A stretch of 64,000 nt of DNA from JBDWFY01 sp965275915 (GCA_965275915.1 CBDHYI010000008.1:1302001-1366000), one strand, 5' to 3'; counted from the first letter of the stretch, positions 52,432 to 61,698 are shown. Numbers and translations are program-made. Notes: generated by a model from the letters alone, not told the origin.

Positions 52432-53334
52432 ATGCTGAGACAATTCGCTTTTGCCGCTTCGGTGGCCGCGCTTACGGTGGGAATGGCCGGTGCGGCGCTG
52501 GCTGACGACAAGATGAAGGTGGTGACGACGTTCACCGTTCTGGCGGATATCGCGCAGAATGTGGCCGGGGATGCGGCGGAGGTGGTGTCGATTACGAAGC
52601 CCGGGGCGGAGATCCACGGCTATCAGCCGACGCCGCAGGATATTGTTCGGGCATCGGATGCGGATCTGATCCTGTGGAACGGGATGAACCTGGAACTGTG
52701 GTTCGAGCAGTTCCTGTCGAACCTTGGCGACATCCCCTCGGCGACGCTGACGGAGGGAATCGATCCGATTGCGATTGCGTCGGGCTCCTATGAGGGCAAG
52801 CCGAACCCGCATGCCTGGATGGGGCTCGATAATGCGCTGATTTATATCGATAATATTCAAAAGGCTTTTGCCGAAACCGATCCGGACAATGCCGAAACCT
52901 ATGCGAAGAATGCCGACGCGTATAAGGACAAGCTGCGGGCGACCATCGAGCCTTTGCGCAAAGCGGTGGCGCAGATTCCTCAAGACCAGCGCTGGCTGGT
53001 CACCTGCGAGGGGGCGTTCAGCTACCTGGCCCGGGATTTCGGCATGAAGGAGCTGTATCTCTGGCCGATGAACGCCGATCAGGTCGGCACGCCGCAGCAG
53101 GTGCGCAAAGTGATCGACGGGGTGCGGGAGAACGACATTCCGGTCGTCTTCTGCGAAAGCACCGTCAACACCGCGCCCGCCGAGCAGGTGGCGCGGGAGA
53201 CAGGCGTGACCTATGGCGGCGTGCTCTATGTGGATTCTCTCAGCGAAGCGGACGGTGCCGTGCCGACTTATCTCGACCTTCTGAAAGTAACGTCAAGCAC
53301 GGTGGCCGAGGGCCTGAAAGCGGGAACGAACTGA
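52432..53334 (+). CDS. sitA: Manganese/iron ABC transporter substrate-binding protein
   Basis: 300 residues with a signal peptide (MLRQFAFAASVAALTVGMAGAALA) and no lipobox Cys. The metal-site pattern is that of cluster 9 receptors: His in GAEIHGYQPTPQD, His in PNPHAWMGLDNA, Glu in VFCESTVN and Asp in VLYVDSLS. These favour Mn2+ or Fe2+ over zinc, since there is no His-rich loop. The Mur-type operator ahead agrees with manganese control. It is the first gene of sitABCD. Confidence 0.92.
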   Translation: MLRQFAFAASVAALTVGMAGAALADDKMKVVTTFTVLADIAQNVAGDAAEVVSITKPGAEIHGYQPTPQDIVRASDADLILWNGMNLELWFEQFLSNLGDIPSATLTEGIDPIAIASGSYEGKPNPHAWMGLDNALIYIDNIQKAFAETDPDNAETYAKNADAYKDKLRATIEPLRKAVAQIPQDQRWLVTCEGAFSYLARDFGMKELYLWPMNADQVGTPQQVRKVIDGVRENDIPVVFCESTVNTAPAEQVARETGVTYGGVLYVDSLSEADGAVPTYLDLLKVTSSTVAEGLKAGTN

Positions 53335-53363
53335 CAGCGACCGGCAACCGTATCAACAGAAAG

Positions 53364-53392
53364 CCCCCGCGTGCGACAGACGCGCGCGGGGG
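53364..53392 (+). terminator. Hairpin between sitA and sitB
   Basis: CCCCCGCG and CGCGGGGG form the base of a GC-rich stem (53364-53392), followed about 7 nt later by TTTTT. As an intercistronic partial terminator it would raise sitA transcript over the rest of the operon. Confidence 0.65.
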
Positions 53393-53499
53393 ATGGCGTT
53401 TTTGAATGGAACCGATATGATTTCGAACAGGTCAGGTTTTATTGTCCTGGTGCGTTCTCTGATCGGAAAAACCGTGTCCCTTTTTCCGGAGCGCGCACA

Positions 53500-54447
53500 A
53501 TGCTGAAAATGGTCAGGGATCCGCTGATGGATGCAACTGCAGGGGCCGAAGACGGCGGACTGTCGACCCGTGATGTCACCGTCACCTACCGCAACGGCCA
53601 CACGGCGCTGTGGAATGCGAGCTTTCAGATCCCGCGCGGCACGGTGACCGCGCTTGTGGGCGTGAACGGTGCGGGCAAATCGACCCTGTTCAAGGCGATC
53701 ATGGGTTTTGTGCCCGCGGCAAAAGGCTCGATCCGGATTCTGGGCCTGGATGTGCGCTCGGCGCTGTCGAAAAATCTCGTCGCCTATGTGCCCCAGTCCG
53801 AGGAGGTCGACTGGTCGTTTCCGGTGCTCGTCGAGGATGTGGTGATGATGGGCCGCTACGGCCATATGGGTTTTTTGCGGCGTCCCAAACAGGCCGACCA
53901 CGACGCGGTGGATCAGGCGCTCAGGCGCGTCAACATGCAGGACTACCGCCACCGGCAGATCGGCGAGTTGTCCGGCGGGCAGCGCAAGCGCGTGTTCCTG
54001 GCGCGGGCGCTGGCACAGGACGGGCAGGTGATCCTGCTCGATGAACCCTTTACCGGCGTCGATGTGAAGACCGAAGAGCAGATCGTGGCGCTTCTGAAGG
54101 AACTTCGGGACGAGGGCAGGGTGATGCTGGTCTCGACCCATAATCTTGGCTCGGTGCCGGAATTCTGCGACCGGACGGTGCTGGTTAAGGGCACTGTGCT
54201 GGCCTATGGGCCGACCGACGCCACCTTTACCCGCGAAAATCTCGAAGCGGCTTTCGGCGGCGTCCTGCGGCACTTCACGATCTCCGATGAGACGCTGCAC
54301 ACGGACGGCGATCCGCGTAAAGTGACGATCCTGACCGATGATGAGCGGCCCTTCGTGCAATATGGCGACGAGACCCAGCGGACCGCGCCAAAACCGGAGA
54401 CGGAACAGGGTGGGGCAGGGGGACCCGCCGGAGAGGCGCGCGACTGA
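53500..54447 (+). CDS. sitB: Manganese/iron ABC transporter ATP-binding protein
   Basis: 315 residues from ATG 53500 after CCGGAG; the frame is open to 53371, but the upstream part overlaps the hairpin region. Walker A is GVNGAGKSTLF, the signature ELSGGQRKRVFLARAL and Walker B VILLDEPFTGVD. The C-terminal tail is acidic and proline-rich. The stop overlaps the sitC start (TGATG). Confidence 0.93.
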   Translation: MLKMVRDPLMDATAGAEDGGLSTRDVTVTYRNGHTALWNASFQIPRGTVTALVGVNGAGKSTLFKAIMGFVPAAKGSIRILGLDVRSALSKNLVAYVPQSEEVDWSFPVLVEDVVMMGRYGHMGFLRRPKQADHDAVDQALRRVNMQDYRHRQIGELSGGQRKRVFLARALAQDGQVILLDEPFTGVDVKTEEQIVALLKELRDEGRVMLVSTHNLGSVPEFCDRTVLVKGTVLAYGPTDATFTRENLEAAFGGVLRHFTISDETLHTDGDPRKVTILTDDERPFVQYGDETQRTAPKPETEQGGAGGPAGEARD

Positions 54448-55355
54448 TGGACGTGCTGCTTGAGCCCTTCGCCTACGGCTATATGACCAACGCCATGTGG
54501 GTTTCGGCCCTGGTGGGCGGCGTATGCGCCTTCCTCTCCGCCTATCTGATGCTGAAAGGCTGGTCGCTTATCGGGGATGCGCTGTCCCATTCCGTCGTGC
54601 CGGGCGTCGCGGGCGCCTACATGATCGGCCTGCCGTTTTCGCTCGGGGCGTTTCTCGCCGGCGGCCTGGCAGCCGGGGCGATGCTGTTTCTCTCCGAACG
54701 CTCGGGGTTGAAGGTCGATGTCATTATCGGCCTCATTTTCACGTCCTTTTTCGGGCTCGGCCTGTTCATGGTCTCGGTCAATCCGGTGTCGATCTCGATC
54801 CAGACCATCACCATGGGCAATATCCTGGCGATCACGCCGGAGGATACGCTGCAGCTTGCGATCATCGGCTTTGTGTCGCTGGCGGTTCTGCTTGCCAAAT
54901 GGAAGGACCTGATGGTCACCTTCTTTGACGAGAACCATGCCCGCACCATCGGGCTCAGGACCGGGCTCCTCAAAGCGACCTTCTTTGTGCTCTTGTCCGC
55001 TTCGGTCGTTGCGGCGATGCAGACCGTCGGCGCCTTCCTGGTGATTGCGATGGTGGTGACACCCGGCGCCACGGCCTATCTTCTGTGCGACCGTTTTCCG
55101 CGCCTGCTGGCGCTGTCTGTCGCCATCGGAGCGCTGACGAGCTTCTTCGGCGCCTATATCAGCTATTTTCTCGATGGCGCGACCGGCGGCATCATCGTGT
55201 CGCTGCAAACGCTGATTTTCCTGATTGCGTTCGTGTTCGCGCCCAAACACGGGCTGCTTGCCGCGAAGCGCAAGGCGGCCGAAGCCCTGCGCGAGGGCCC
55301 GGCGGACAGTGTGGCGCCCGCCGAGGTTCTCGCAAAAAGCGGGGAGGGCGCCTGA
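54447..55355 (+). CDS. sitC: Manganese/iron ABC transporter permease (first)
   Basis: 302 residues with eight or nine hydrophobic segments of the ABC-3 (ZnuB/MntB) family: WSLIGDALSHSVVPGVAGAYMI and IGLRTGLLKATFFVLLSASVVAAMQTVGAFLVIAMVVTPGATAYLL. It forms a heterodimer with the next permease. The start and stop overlap the neighbouring genes. Confidence 0.93.
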   Translation: MDVLLEPFAYGYMTNAMWVSALVGGVCAFLSAYLMLKGWSLIGDALSHSVVPGVAGAYMIGLPFSLGAFLAGGLAAGAMLFLSERSGLKVDVIIGLIFTSFFGLGLFMVSVNPVSISIQTITMGNILAITPEDTLQLAIIGFVSLAVLLAKWKDLMVTFFDENHARTIGLRTGLLKATFFVLLSASVVAAMQTVGAFLVIAMVVTPGATAYLLCDRFPRLLALSVAIGALTSFFGAYISYFLDGATGGIIVSLQTLIFLIAFVFAPKHGLLAAKRKAAEALREGPADSVAPAEVLAKSGEGA

Positions 55356-56224
55356 TGGATCTTGAGGCCCTGCTTTTGCCGTTCAAATTCCCGTTCATGC
55401 AGAACGCCTTCCTGATCTGCATAATCGTCTCGGTGCCCACCGCGATGCTCTCCTGTTTTCTGGTCATGAAAGGCTGGGCGCTGATGGGCGATGCGGTCAG
55501 CCATGCGGTGCTGCCGGGCATTGTGATCGCCTATATTGTCGGCTTTCCGCTGATCATCGGCGCCTTTGCCGCGGGCATGATCTGCGCGCTTGCCACAGGC
55601 TATCTTTCCGGCAACAGCCGGGTGAAGCAGGATACGGTGATGGGTGTCGTCTTTTCCGGCATGTTCGGCATCGGCATCGTGCTGTATGTCTCGATTGAAT
55701 CGGGTGCGCATCTGGATCATATCCTATTCGGCAATATGCTCGGTGTCGGCCCGGACGATCTGTGGACAGCCGGTCTGATCGCGCTCGCCGTCGGCGGTGC
55801 GCTGGTGCTGAAGTGGAAAGATCTGGTGCTGCACAGTTTCGATGCCGCTCAGGCGCAGGCATCCGGCCTGCCTGTCAACATCCTGCATTACGGCCTTCTT
55901 GCCGCCCTGTCCCTCACCATCGTTGCAACCCTCTCCGCCGCCGGCCTGATCCTCGCCATCGGCCTTCTGATCGCTCCGGGCGCCATCGCCTTCCTGCTGG
56001 TCCGCACCTTCGGCACCATGCTCTGGGTCTCGGTGCTTGTCTGCATGGCCGCCATGCTTACCGGAACTTATGCCAGCTTCTACCTTGACAGCGCTCCCGC
56101 ACCGACCGTCATCCTGATCCTGACGGCGATGTTTCTGGCGGCATTCGTCAGACGGCAGGTGCAGACGCGGCGGATGTCAAGGCGACAGGGTGAGGCGGCT
56201 GCGGGTCTCGCGGACACACAGTGA
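55355..56224 (+). CDS. sitD: Manganese/iron ABC transporter permease (second)
   Basis: 289 residues from ATG 55355 in a TGATG overlap with sitC. It has the same ABC-3 pattern (WALMGDAVSHAVLPGIVIAYIVGF and SLTIVATLSAAGLILAIGLLIAPGAIAFLL) with about eight hydrophobic segments and a basic C-terminal tail. It is the last gene of the operon. A weak ACCACAGC/GCTGTGGT hairpin follows its stop. Confidence 0.93.
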   Translation: MDLEALLLPFKFPFMQNAFLICIIVSVPTAMLSCFLVMKGWALMGDAVSHAVLPGIVIAYIVGFPLIIGAFAAGMICALATGYLSGNSRVKQDTVMGVVFSGMFGIGIVLYVSIESGAHLDHILFGNMLGVGPDDLWTAGLIALAVGGALVLKWKDLVLHSFDAAQAQASGLPVNILHYGLLAALSLTIVATLSAAGLILAIGLLIAPGAIAFLLVRTFGTMLWVSVLVCMAAMLTGTYASFYLDSAPAPTVILILTAMFLAAFVRRQVQTRRMSRRQGEAAAGLADTQ

Positions 56225-56566
56225 CCACAGCCGTTGTTACGATTGATTCATTATTGATAGCTGTGGTTGTAGTATCTGTCGGATATCGCGGCGTATGGAC
56301 CTTCGCGGGAAATTCAGTCCCCAGGGACGTGCCAGATGGAGAACTGCGCTGAACACAGAGAATGCCGTGTCGAGAGACAGTTATTCTGCCGTCAAAACGG
56401 GAAGAGATTTGATATGAAATATAATGTCAAATTTTTCCGGCGAGATGACGAAGATGAAGATCGTTGGCGGTCGGCACGAATAAGGTTTTCAAGGAAATTT
56501 GCATTTGTGAATGAGAGTGTGGCGTGTCTGTCAGTTCGCCGCCCGTGGCGAGCCCGCCTCTCGGTG

Positions 56567-56878
56567 TCAGAGAAAGTCTTCGCGGCGCGGGGTGAAGCTG
56601 TCGATGAGTTCGCCGGGTTCAAGGCATTGACATCCGTGCACCGCATTTGAGGGAATGACGAAGGCATCCCCGGGACCCACGTCCGTTTCTTCCCCGTTGA
56701 TCGAAAAGCGAAAGCGTCCTGATTTCACATAGGTGGACTGGACGTTGGGGTGGTGGTGAAGAGCGCCTTTCGCGTCTTTTTCGAAGCGAAAGGAAACGAC
56801 CATCAGGTCGGGATGATCGGACAGCACCTGACGGGTCACGCCCGGGTCTGCCGGTACAATCGGGAAACTCTCTTGCAT
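56567..56878 (-). CDS. kdgF: KdgF-like cupin of uronate catabolism
   Basis: 103 residues with the cupin metal motif ALHHHPNVQSTYV, then FVIPSNAVHGCQCLEPGELIDSFTPRREDFL, where the C-terminal block is typical of KdgF. KdgF helps linearise 4,5-unsaturated monouronates from pectin or alginate. The neighbouring GntR regulator, broken SDR dehydrogenase and TRAP transporter agree with uronate use. It is transcribed away from the TRAP genes, after GntR. Confidence 0.83.
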   Translation of the reverse strand: MQESFPIVPADPGVTRQVLSDHPDLMVVSFRFEKDAKGALHHHPNVQSTYVKSGRFRFSINGEETDVGPGDAFVIPSNAVHGCQCLEPGELIDSFTPRREDFL

Positions 56879-56906
56879 GGGACTGTCTTCTCATCCGATT
56901 TTGGTT

Positions 56907-57593
56907 TCAAAGAGGGGTCGGCTCGTCAAAGAACTCGGTGTGTTTTGCGTGGATGTCCGTGATGGTGTCGTCAAGCCGGGCCAGATGCCGCCGTGCGACG
57001 GACGTCGCCGCATCGGGCGCGTTGCGTTTCAGGGCATCGGCAAGTTCCCGATGATCTTCCAGCAGGATTGCCGCTTCCTGCTCTCTTCCCAGGCTCAGGA
57101 CACACAAGCGGTCGATCTTCTGCTTGCACTCCTGGATCGTGTTAAAGGCCAGTTTATGGCCGCCAAGCTCGCAGATGAGTTTATGGAACTGGTAATCCAA
57201 AGCATGAAAGGCTTCCGAGTTATCGCTCGCAACCGCTTGTTTTTGCTGATGGAGGTTTTCTGCGAGTGTTTCGGCCTTGCTGTCGTCCCATACCGAACAG
57301 GCGGATCTCAGAACTTCGAGCTCAACCGCCAGGCGGACGAAACGGGAGTGTGCGATCCGTTCCATTGAGAAGCCGCGCACCTTGGTGGCCTTTTGCGGCC
57401 GGATGAGAAGCAGGTCCTGGCTCTCCAGCCGGCTGAATGCGTCCCTGACAGGCTGGCGGGAGACCCCGAACCGGCGGGCTATCTCCACTTCGGAAAGCTT
57501 TGTGCCTGGCAGCAGCTTAAGCGATACGATTTCCTCATGAAGCTGATCGAACACCATGTCTGTCGCAGTTCGTCTTTCAAACACATCAAGCAT
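56907..57593 (-). CDS. GntR/FadR-family regulator of the uronate region
   Basis: 228 residues: winged HTH (HEEIVSLKLLPGTKLSEVEIARRFGVSRQPVRDAFSRLES) and a C-terminal FCD helical domain with the metal-type His/Asp pattern (FHALDYQFHKLICELGG). Such regulators bind uronates or related acids. It lies 28 bp upstream of kdgF on the same strand. A TRAP transporter is divergent from it across the MITE-containing region. Confidence 0.93.
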   Translation of the reverse strand: MLDVFERRTATDMVFDQLHEEIVSLKLLPGTKLSEVEIARRFGVSRQPVRDAFSRLESQDLLLIRPQKATKVRGFSMERIAHSRFVRLAVELEVLRSACSVWDDSKAETLAENLHQQKQAVASDNSEAFHALDYQFHKLICELGGHKLAFNTIQECKQKIDRLCVLSLGREQEAAILLEDHRELADALKRNAPDAATSVARRHLARLDDTITDIHAKHTEFFDEPTPL

Positions 57594-57890
57594 AGTTTGC
57601 CTTTACCAACCAGGTTAAGTGGATTTGATGTTCTTATTGTTGTTTCTGTCAGCCACGACAGGAACGTCAATCCTTTAAACCACACCAGGATTAATATCTT
57701 GCTCGTGACTTACTTGGCTCTGAAGGTCATACTGAGTGGTCTTTAAACCGGAGGGACCTTCAAAATCGGGGCACCCTGGAATAACCCGCACGGCTGCCGG
57801 ATCGCGTAAGATGTGCCAAGTCTTCATTTTTGACCCGTACTCCTTTCGCACATCTGCTTCAACCTGCCGCGGCATTTCTCCAATGCCCCA
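57594..57890. other. Intergenic region upstream of the GntR gene
   Basis: No convincing gene. A minus-strand frame reads PRQVEADVRKEYGSKMKTWH and looks weakly protein-like, perhaps a remnant, but it was not assignable. Confidence 0.4.
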
Positions 57891-57891
57891 A

Positions 57892-58154
57892 GGGTATGGA
57901 CCCATAAATGTGCTTAAAATGGTATGAGCCGATTTGTTCGGACACAAGGCGCATGTTCGAAGGAAACCATCCGGTTTTCAAGAACTTGCAACGCTGTAGC
58001 CGGACCAATCGGCCCTATCCGAAAGGACGGACAAACGGCATCAATCTGCTGCGTCAGGCTGTTCAACCGGGCATCAAGCCCGCTTTTCACACCCTTCCTC
58101 ACAGCTTGTTGCCGTTTGATCCGCCATTTCAAGTACATTTATGGGTCCATACCC
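57892..58154. repeat. MITE-like element, copy C (GGGTATGGACC ends)
   Basis: Its 32-bp terminal inverted repeats start AGGGTATGGACCCATAAATG on both sides, with two mismatches. The core (GGCTACAGCGTTGCAAGTTC on the minus strand) is the same as in copy B but in the opposite orientation. A short minus-strand frame of 74 codons starts inside the right repeat. The flanks are AA and TT, not a clean TA duplication. Confidence 0.85.
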
Positions 58155-58253
58155 TTAGCCTGACACGCGGGAGGAACCCCTTCTGCAACCGCATGCAAGT
58201 TGGGCGCAGCGCGCCGTTTTCAGCGGCTCTCCGGACGTATGCAGAAATAGTGC

Positions 58254-58269
58254 TTGACAATACTAGTAT
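58254..58269 (+). promoter_or_regulatory. Promoter element with palindromic operator candidate for the TRAP locus
   Basis: TTGACA (58254-58259) is followed at once by the perfect palindrome ATACTAGTAT (58260-58269). It lies about 95 bp ahead of the SDR remnant. Such sites suit GntR-family regulators. The -10 is not clear. Confidence 0.45.
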
Positions 58270-58361
58270 GCCAGTCTTCAAGTTTATGCAATGAAAATTT
58301 CGGGCGCTCGCCGGTCCGGGATGAGCAGCCGACAGGGGCAATTCATGGGGGACGTCAACTG

Positions 58362-58752
58362 ATGAACGAAGCGGTCAGAGGCATCGGCGCTTTGGAAGTG
58401 TCGCTCACCGGAAGGGTGGCGATCGTGACCGGAGGTGGCCGGGACGGGGGCGGACCGGGGGCTGTCGCTTATGGCGCTTCAAAGGGGGCCGTCATGACAA
58501 TGACCCGCGGACTGGCCAAGGAACTGGGGCCGCGCATCCGTGTCAATTCCGTTTGTCCGGGCATGATCGACACCGATTTCCACAACACATTCACGAAGCC
58601 TGAGGTTCGGGAGCATGTCGCCAAAATCACCCCGCTTAAACGCGAGGGGGGGCGAAGACGTGGCGAGCCTTGTCGCTTATCTGGCCTCCGACGAGGCTGC
58701 ATTCATTACCGGTGCGAACATCGATATCAACGGAGGACTGCTTTTTTCATAA
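58362..58752 (+). pseudogene. Short-chain dehydrogenase remnant (deleted and frameshifted)
   Basis: The frame begins with a normal SDR start (SLTGRVAIVTGGGRDG). It jumps to the active-site helix (AVAYGASKGAVMTMTRGLAKELG, with the YxxxK pair), so about 120 residues of the middle are missing. After KITPLKREG a base shift near a G7 run moves the end (DVASLVAYLASDEAAFITGAN...NGGLLFS) into another frame. The catalytic Ser region is lost, so it cannot be functional. In uronate loci this position is often a uronate or DEH reductase. Confidence 0.85.
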
Positions 58753-58819
58753 ATGATCCCGCCGCCGGCCCTGGCCGATGCAGCCGGATTGAGCGTTCAT
58801 TACAACAGGGAGGACTATC

Positions 58820-59803
58820 ATGTATAAGAAACTAACGGCATCGCTGCTTGGTGCAGTGACGGCGGCCACGATGATCTGCGGCGCGGCTGCAGCGGCAGAG
58901 TGGCGGGGATGGAACATCCATGTCGAGGGCTATCCCAATACCATCGCCATGGACAAATTCGCAGAGCTGCTTGCGAAAAAAAGCGGCGGCCAGATCACAC
59001 TGCAGATGTTCCATGGCGGCACGCTGGGCAGCCAGCCCGACGCGATTGAGCAGGTGCGCATCGGCGGGCTGGAAATCGGCAACTTCAACCTCGGTCCGAT
59101 TGGGCCGATTGCTCCGGAAGCAAATGTCGTTTCGCTTCCTTTCATCTTCAAGGACGTGCCGCATATGTTCCGCGTCCTGGAAGGCGAGGGCGGTAAAGCC
59201 ATTGCGGCCGGCATGACGGCCAAAGGTCTCATACCGCTGGCCTGGTACGATGCCGGCGCGCGGTCGTTCTATAACGGCGCCAAGCCGATCAATACACCTG
59301 CGGATGTCGCGGGCATGAAGGTGCGGGTGATGAACAATGACCTTTACTCCGGCATGATTGCGGAACTGGGGGGTAATCCGTCACCCATGGCATTTGCGGA
59401 AGTTTATCAGGCGCTGAAGACCGGTGTTGTGGACGGGGCTGAAAACAACTGGCCGTCCTACGAGTCGACCGGTCATTTCGAAGTGGCCGGGTACTATTCG
59501 CTGAGCCAGCACCTGATTATCCCCGAATGCGTCTGCATCAACGCGACGGTCTATGGAGGGCTTTCGGACGATATGAAAGCCGCTGTCAGGGATGCAGCGG
59601 TTGAATCTGCGATCCTGCAGCGCAAACTGTGGACGGAACGGGAAGCCGCAAGCCGGAAAACGGTTGAAGAGGGCGGCGTGGTGACCAATGAGATTGCCGA
59701 AAAGGGACCGTTTCAGAAAGCCATGAAGCCGGTTTACGAGAGCTATCTTGCCGAGAACCCCAACCTGCGTTCCCTTGTCGAACTGATCCAGTCGACCGAC
59801 TGA
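58820..59803 (+). CDS. TRAP transporter substrate-binding protein (DctP family), locus 2
   Basis: 327 residues with a signal peptide (MYKKLTASLLGAVTAATMICGAAAA) after GGGAGGAC. The family Arg region is DVAGMKVRVMNNDLYSGMIAELGGNP, then GVVDGAENNWPSY. It resembles receptors for uronates (the DAEN block). It is the first gene of an intact P-Q-M set downstream of a dead SDR and close to kdgF and GntR, which suggests that the ligand is a sugar acid. Confidence 0.93.
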   Translation: MYKKLTASLLGAVTAATMICGAAAAAEWRGWNIHVEGYPNTIAMDKFAELLAKKSGGQITLQMFHGGTLGSQPDAIEQVRIGGLEIGNFNLGPIGPIAPEANVVSLPFIFKDVPHMFRVLEGEGGKAIAAGMTAKGLIPLAWYDAGARSFYNGAKPINTPADVAGMKVRVMNNDLYSGMIAELGGNPSPMAFAEVYQALKTGVVDGAENNWPSYESTGHFEVAGYYSLSQHLIIPECVCINATVYGGLSDDMKAAVRDAAVESAILQRKLWTEREAASRKTVEEGGVVTNEIAEKGPFQKAMKPVYESYLAENPNLRSLVELIQSTD

Positions 59804-59870
59804 GCCTGATGTCAGGCCTGTTGTGCCCGGTGTCTTGCGCCGGGCGCAATTTTGGGGGGAATATAAATCT

Positions 59871-60407
59871 ATGGCCGATGATCACGACAACCGGGATGCG
59901 CCCGATCTGATAAGGCGGATGGATTACTGCCTGAACGGATTGGCCGCAATCTGCCGGTTGGCAACGGGATTGTCCCTGGTTGTGTTGACGGTAATATTCG
60001 GGTGGCTGGTCTTCGGCCGGTATGTACTGAACGCCACGCCGACCTGGGTTGAGCAGGTTGCCTTGCTCCTGGTTATGACCATCGCATTTCTTGGGGCCGC
60101 CGTTGGTATTCATGAAAACACCCATTTATCGGTAACGATCTTCAGAGATGCCGTCACCGCGCCCGTTCGAACCGTATTTGTCGTGACAACCGATCTTCTT
60201 TTGGCCGGGTTCGGGCTGCTGATGCTGTGGTACGGGAGTGAACTGACGCTGTTCAAATGGGGATCGCTCATCCCTTTGATCCAGGTGCCGGAGGGCCTGC
60301 GGTCTCTGCCGCTCACGATCGGCGGCGGATTGATCTTCCTGTTTGCAGCCGGGCATCTGATCCGCGTCGCGCTTGGCAGAGACATCCGCCGCGACGTGAT
60401 ACAATAG
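59871..60407 (+). CDS. TRAP transporter small permease (DctQ family), locus 2
   Basis: 178 residues from ATG 59871 after GGGGGGA; the frame is open to 59823. It has four hydrophobic segments, and the conserved region FLGAAVGIHENTHLSVTI is the DctQ motif. It is placed 10 bp before the large permease start and is co-transcribed. Confidence 0.92.
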   Translation: MADDHDNRDAPDLIRRMDYCLNGLAAICRLATGLSLVVLTVIFGWLVFGRYVLNATPTWVEQVALLLVMTIAFLGAAVGIHENTHLSVTIFRDAVTAPVRTVFVVTTDLLLAGFGLLMLWYGSELTLFKWGSLIPLIQVPEGLRSLPLTIGGGLIFLFAAGHLIRVALGRDIRRDVIQ

Positions 60408-60417
60408 GGAACCGGAA

Positions 60418-61698
60418 ATGGGGCTTCTCGTTCTTCTGGGTGTTTTCGCCCTCTGTGTCATCATCGGTGTCCCTGTTGCCTTTGCGCTCGGCATTTCGGC
60501 GCTTGCAGCCTTCTTCTTCGAAGGCCTGCCATTGATGATCGGCTTTCAGCGGATCATCTCCGGCATCAACGTCTTCTCCCTCATGGCGATCCCGTTTTTC
60601 ATCTTTGCCGGCGAACTGATGTTCCATGGCGGGATAGCAGCGCGCCTCGTGCGCTTTGCCTCAGCCGCGGTCGGAGCGGTCCGGGGTGGTCTTGGCATCG
60701 TCAATGTGTTGTCTTCGATGTTGTTCGGCGGCATTTCAGGGTCGGCGGTCGCCGATATCTCCGCGCTGGGGTCGATCCTGGTTCCGGTGATGAAAGAGAA
60801 AAATTACGATGCCGACTATGCCGTTAATGTCACGGTGACGTCTTCCATCGCAGGAATCATCATTCCGCCCAGCCACAACATGATCATCTTCGCGATTGCC
60901 GCGGGCGGCGGTATTTCAATCTCAAAACTGTTTCTGGCCGGCGTAGTGCCGGGCATATTGATGTGTCTTTGCCTTGCGGCGGCAGCCTATCTGGTGGCGG
61001 TGCGACGCGGCTATAAGGCGGAGACCTTTCCCGGGTGGCAGGCGCTGGCCGTCAGTTTTGCCGGTGCGATCCCCGGGCTCTTTACCGCAGTGATTATTGT
61101 CGGGGGTGTTCTGTCGGGTGTTTTCACTGTGACGGAGTCCGGCGCCTTCGGCGCGATCTATGCCTTCCTGGTCACGCTGTTCGTCTATCGCAGCATAACG
61201 TTTCGGAATTTTCTGGTTGCCGTGCGGCAGGCCGTCCGCACGACATCGATGGTGATGATCCTGATCGCCTGCGCAGGCGCGTTTGCCTATATGCTGACAT
61301 TCTATCGGGTGCCCGACCAGGCTGTGACGCTGCTGACGGGATTGACGGACAATCCCATTCTGATCCTGTTGATGATCAATGCGGTTCTGCTGATCCTGGG
61401 CATGATTATGGATATGGCGGCGCTGATCCTGATCTGCACGCCGATCTTCCTGCCCGTGGCCAACAGCCTTGGGATGGATCCGCTGCAATTCGGCATGATG
61501 CTGATGGTGAATCTGGGGCTGGGCCTGTGCACGCCGCCGGTCGGCTCCTGCCTCTTTGTCGGCTGTGCGGTCGGAAAGCTTCCCATGGAGCAGGCGGTGC
61601 GAACGATCTGGCCGTTCTATCTGGCGATCTTTGTCGCGTTGATGATGATAACGTTCATTCCGGCACTGTCCCTCACGTTGCCGGGCCTGTTGTCTTAG
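60418..61698 (+). CDS. TRAP transporter large permease (DctM family), locus 2
   Basis: 426 residues, 12-13 hydrophobic segments. Motifs include FGGISGSAVADISALGSILVP, GIIIPPSHNMIIFAIAAGG and LGLGLCTPPVGSCLFVGCAVG. Its TAG stop (61696-61698) is formed by the TA target and first G of MITE copy D, so the gene seems intact, with normal length. It is the transport channel of the locus 2 complex. Confidence 0.94.
   Translation: MGLLVLLGVFALCVIIGVPVAFALGISALAAFFFEGLPLMIGFQRIISGINVFSLMAIPFFIFAGELMFHGGIAARLVRFASAAVGAVRGGLGIVNVLSSMLFGGISGSAVADISALGSILVPVMKEKNYDADYAVNVTVTSSIAGIIIPPSHNMIIFAIAAGGGISISKLFLAGVVPGILMCLCLAAAAYLVAVRRGYKAETFPGWQALAVSFAGAIPGLFTAVIIVGGVLSGVFTVTESGAFGAIYAFLVTLFVYRSITFRNFLVAVRQAVRTTSMVMILIACAGAFAYMLTFYRVPDQAVTLLTGLTDNPILILLMINAVLLILGMIMDMAALILICTPIFLPVANSLGMDPLQFGMMLMVNLGLGLCTPPVGSCLFVGCAVGKLPMEQAVRTIWPFYLAIFVALMMITFIPALSLTLPGLLS

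Noticed and set aside
56336..56650. Plus-strand frame of 104 codons between sitD and kdgF
   Set aside because: It overlaps the end of the kdgF-like gene, has no ribosome binding site of note, and its composition (many Arg and Ser) is typical of noncoding GC-rich DNA.
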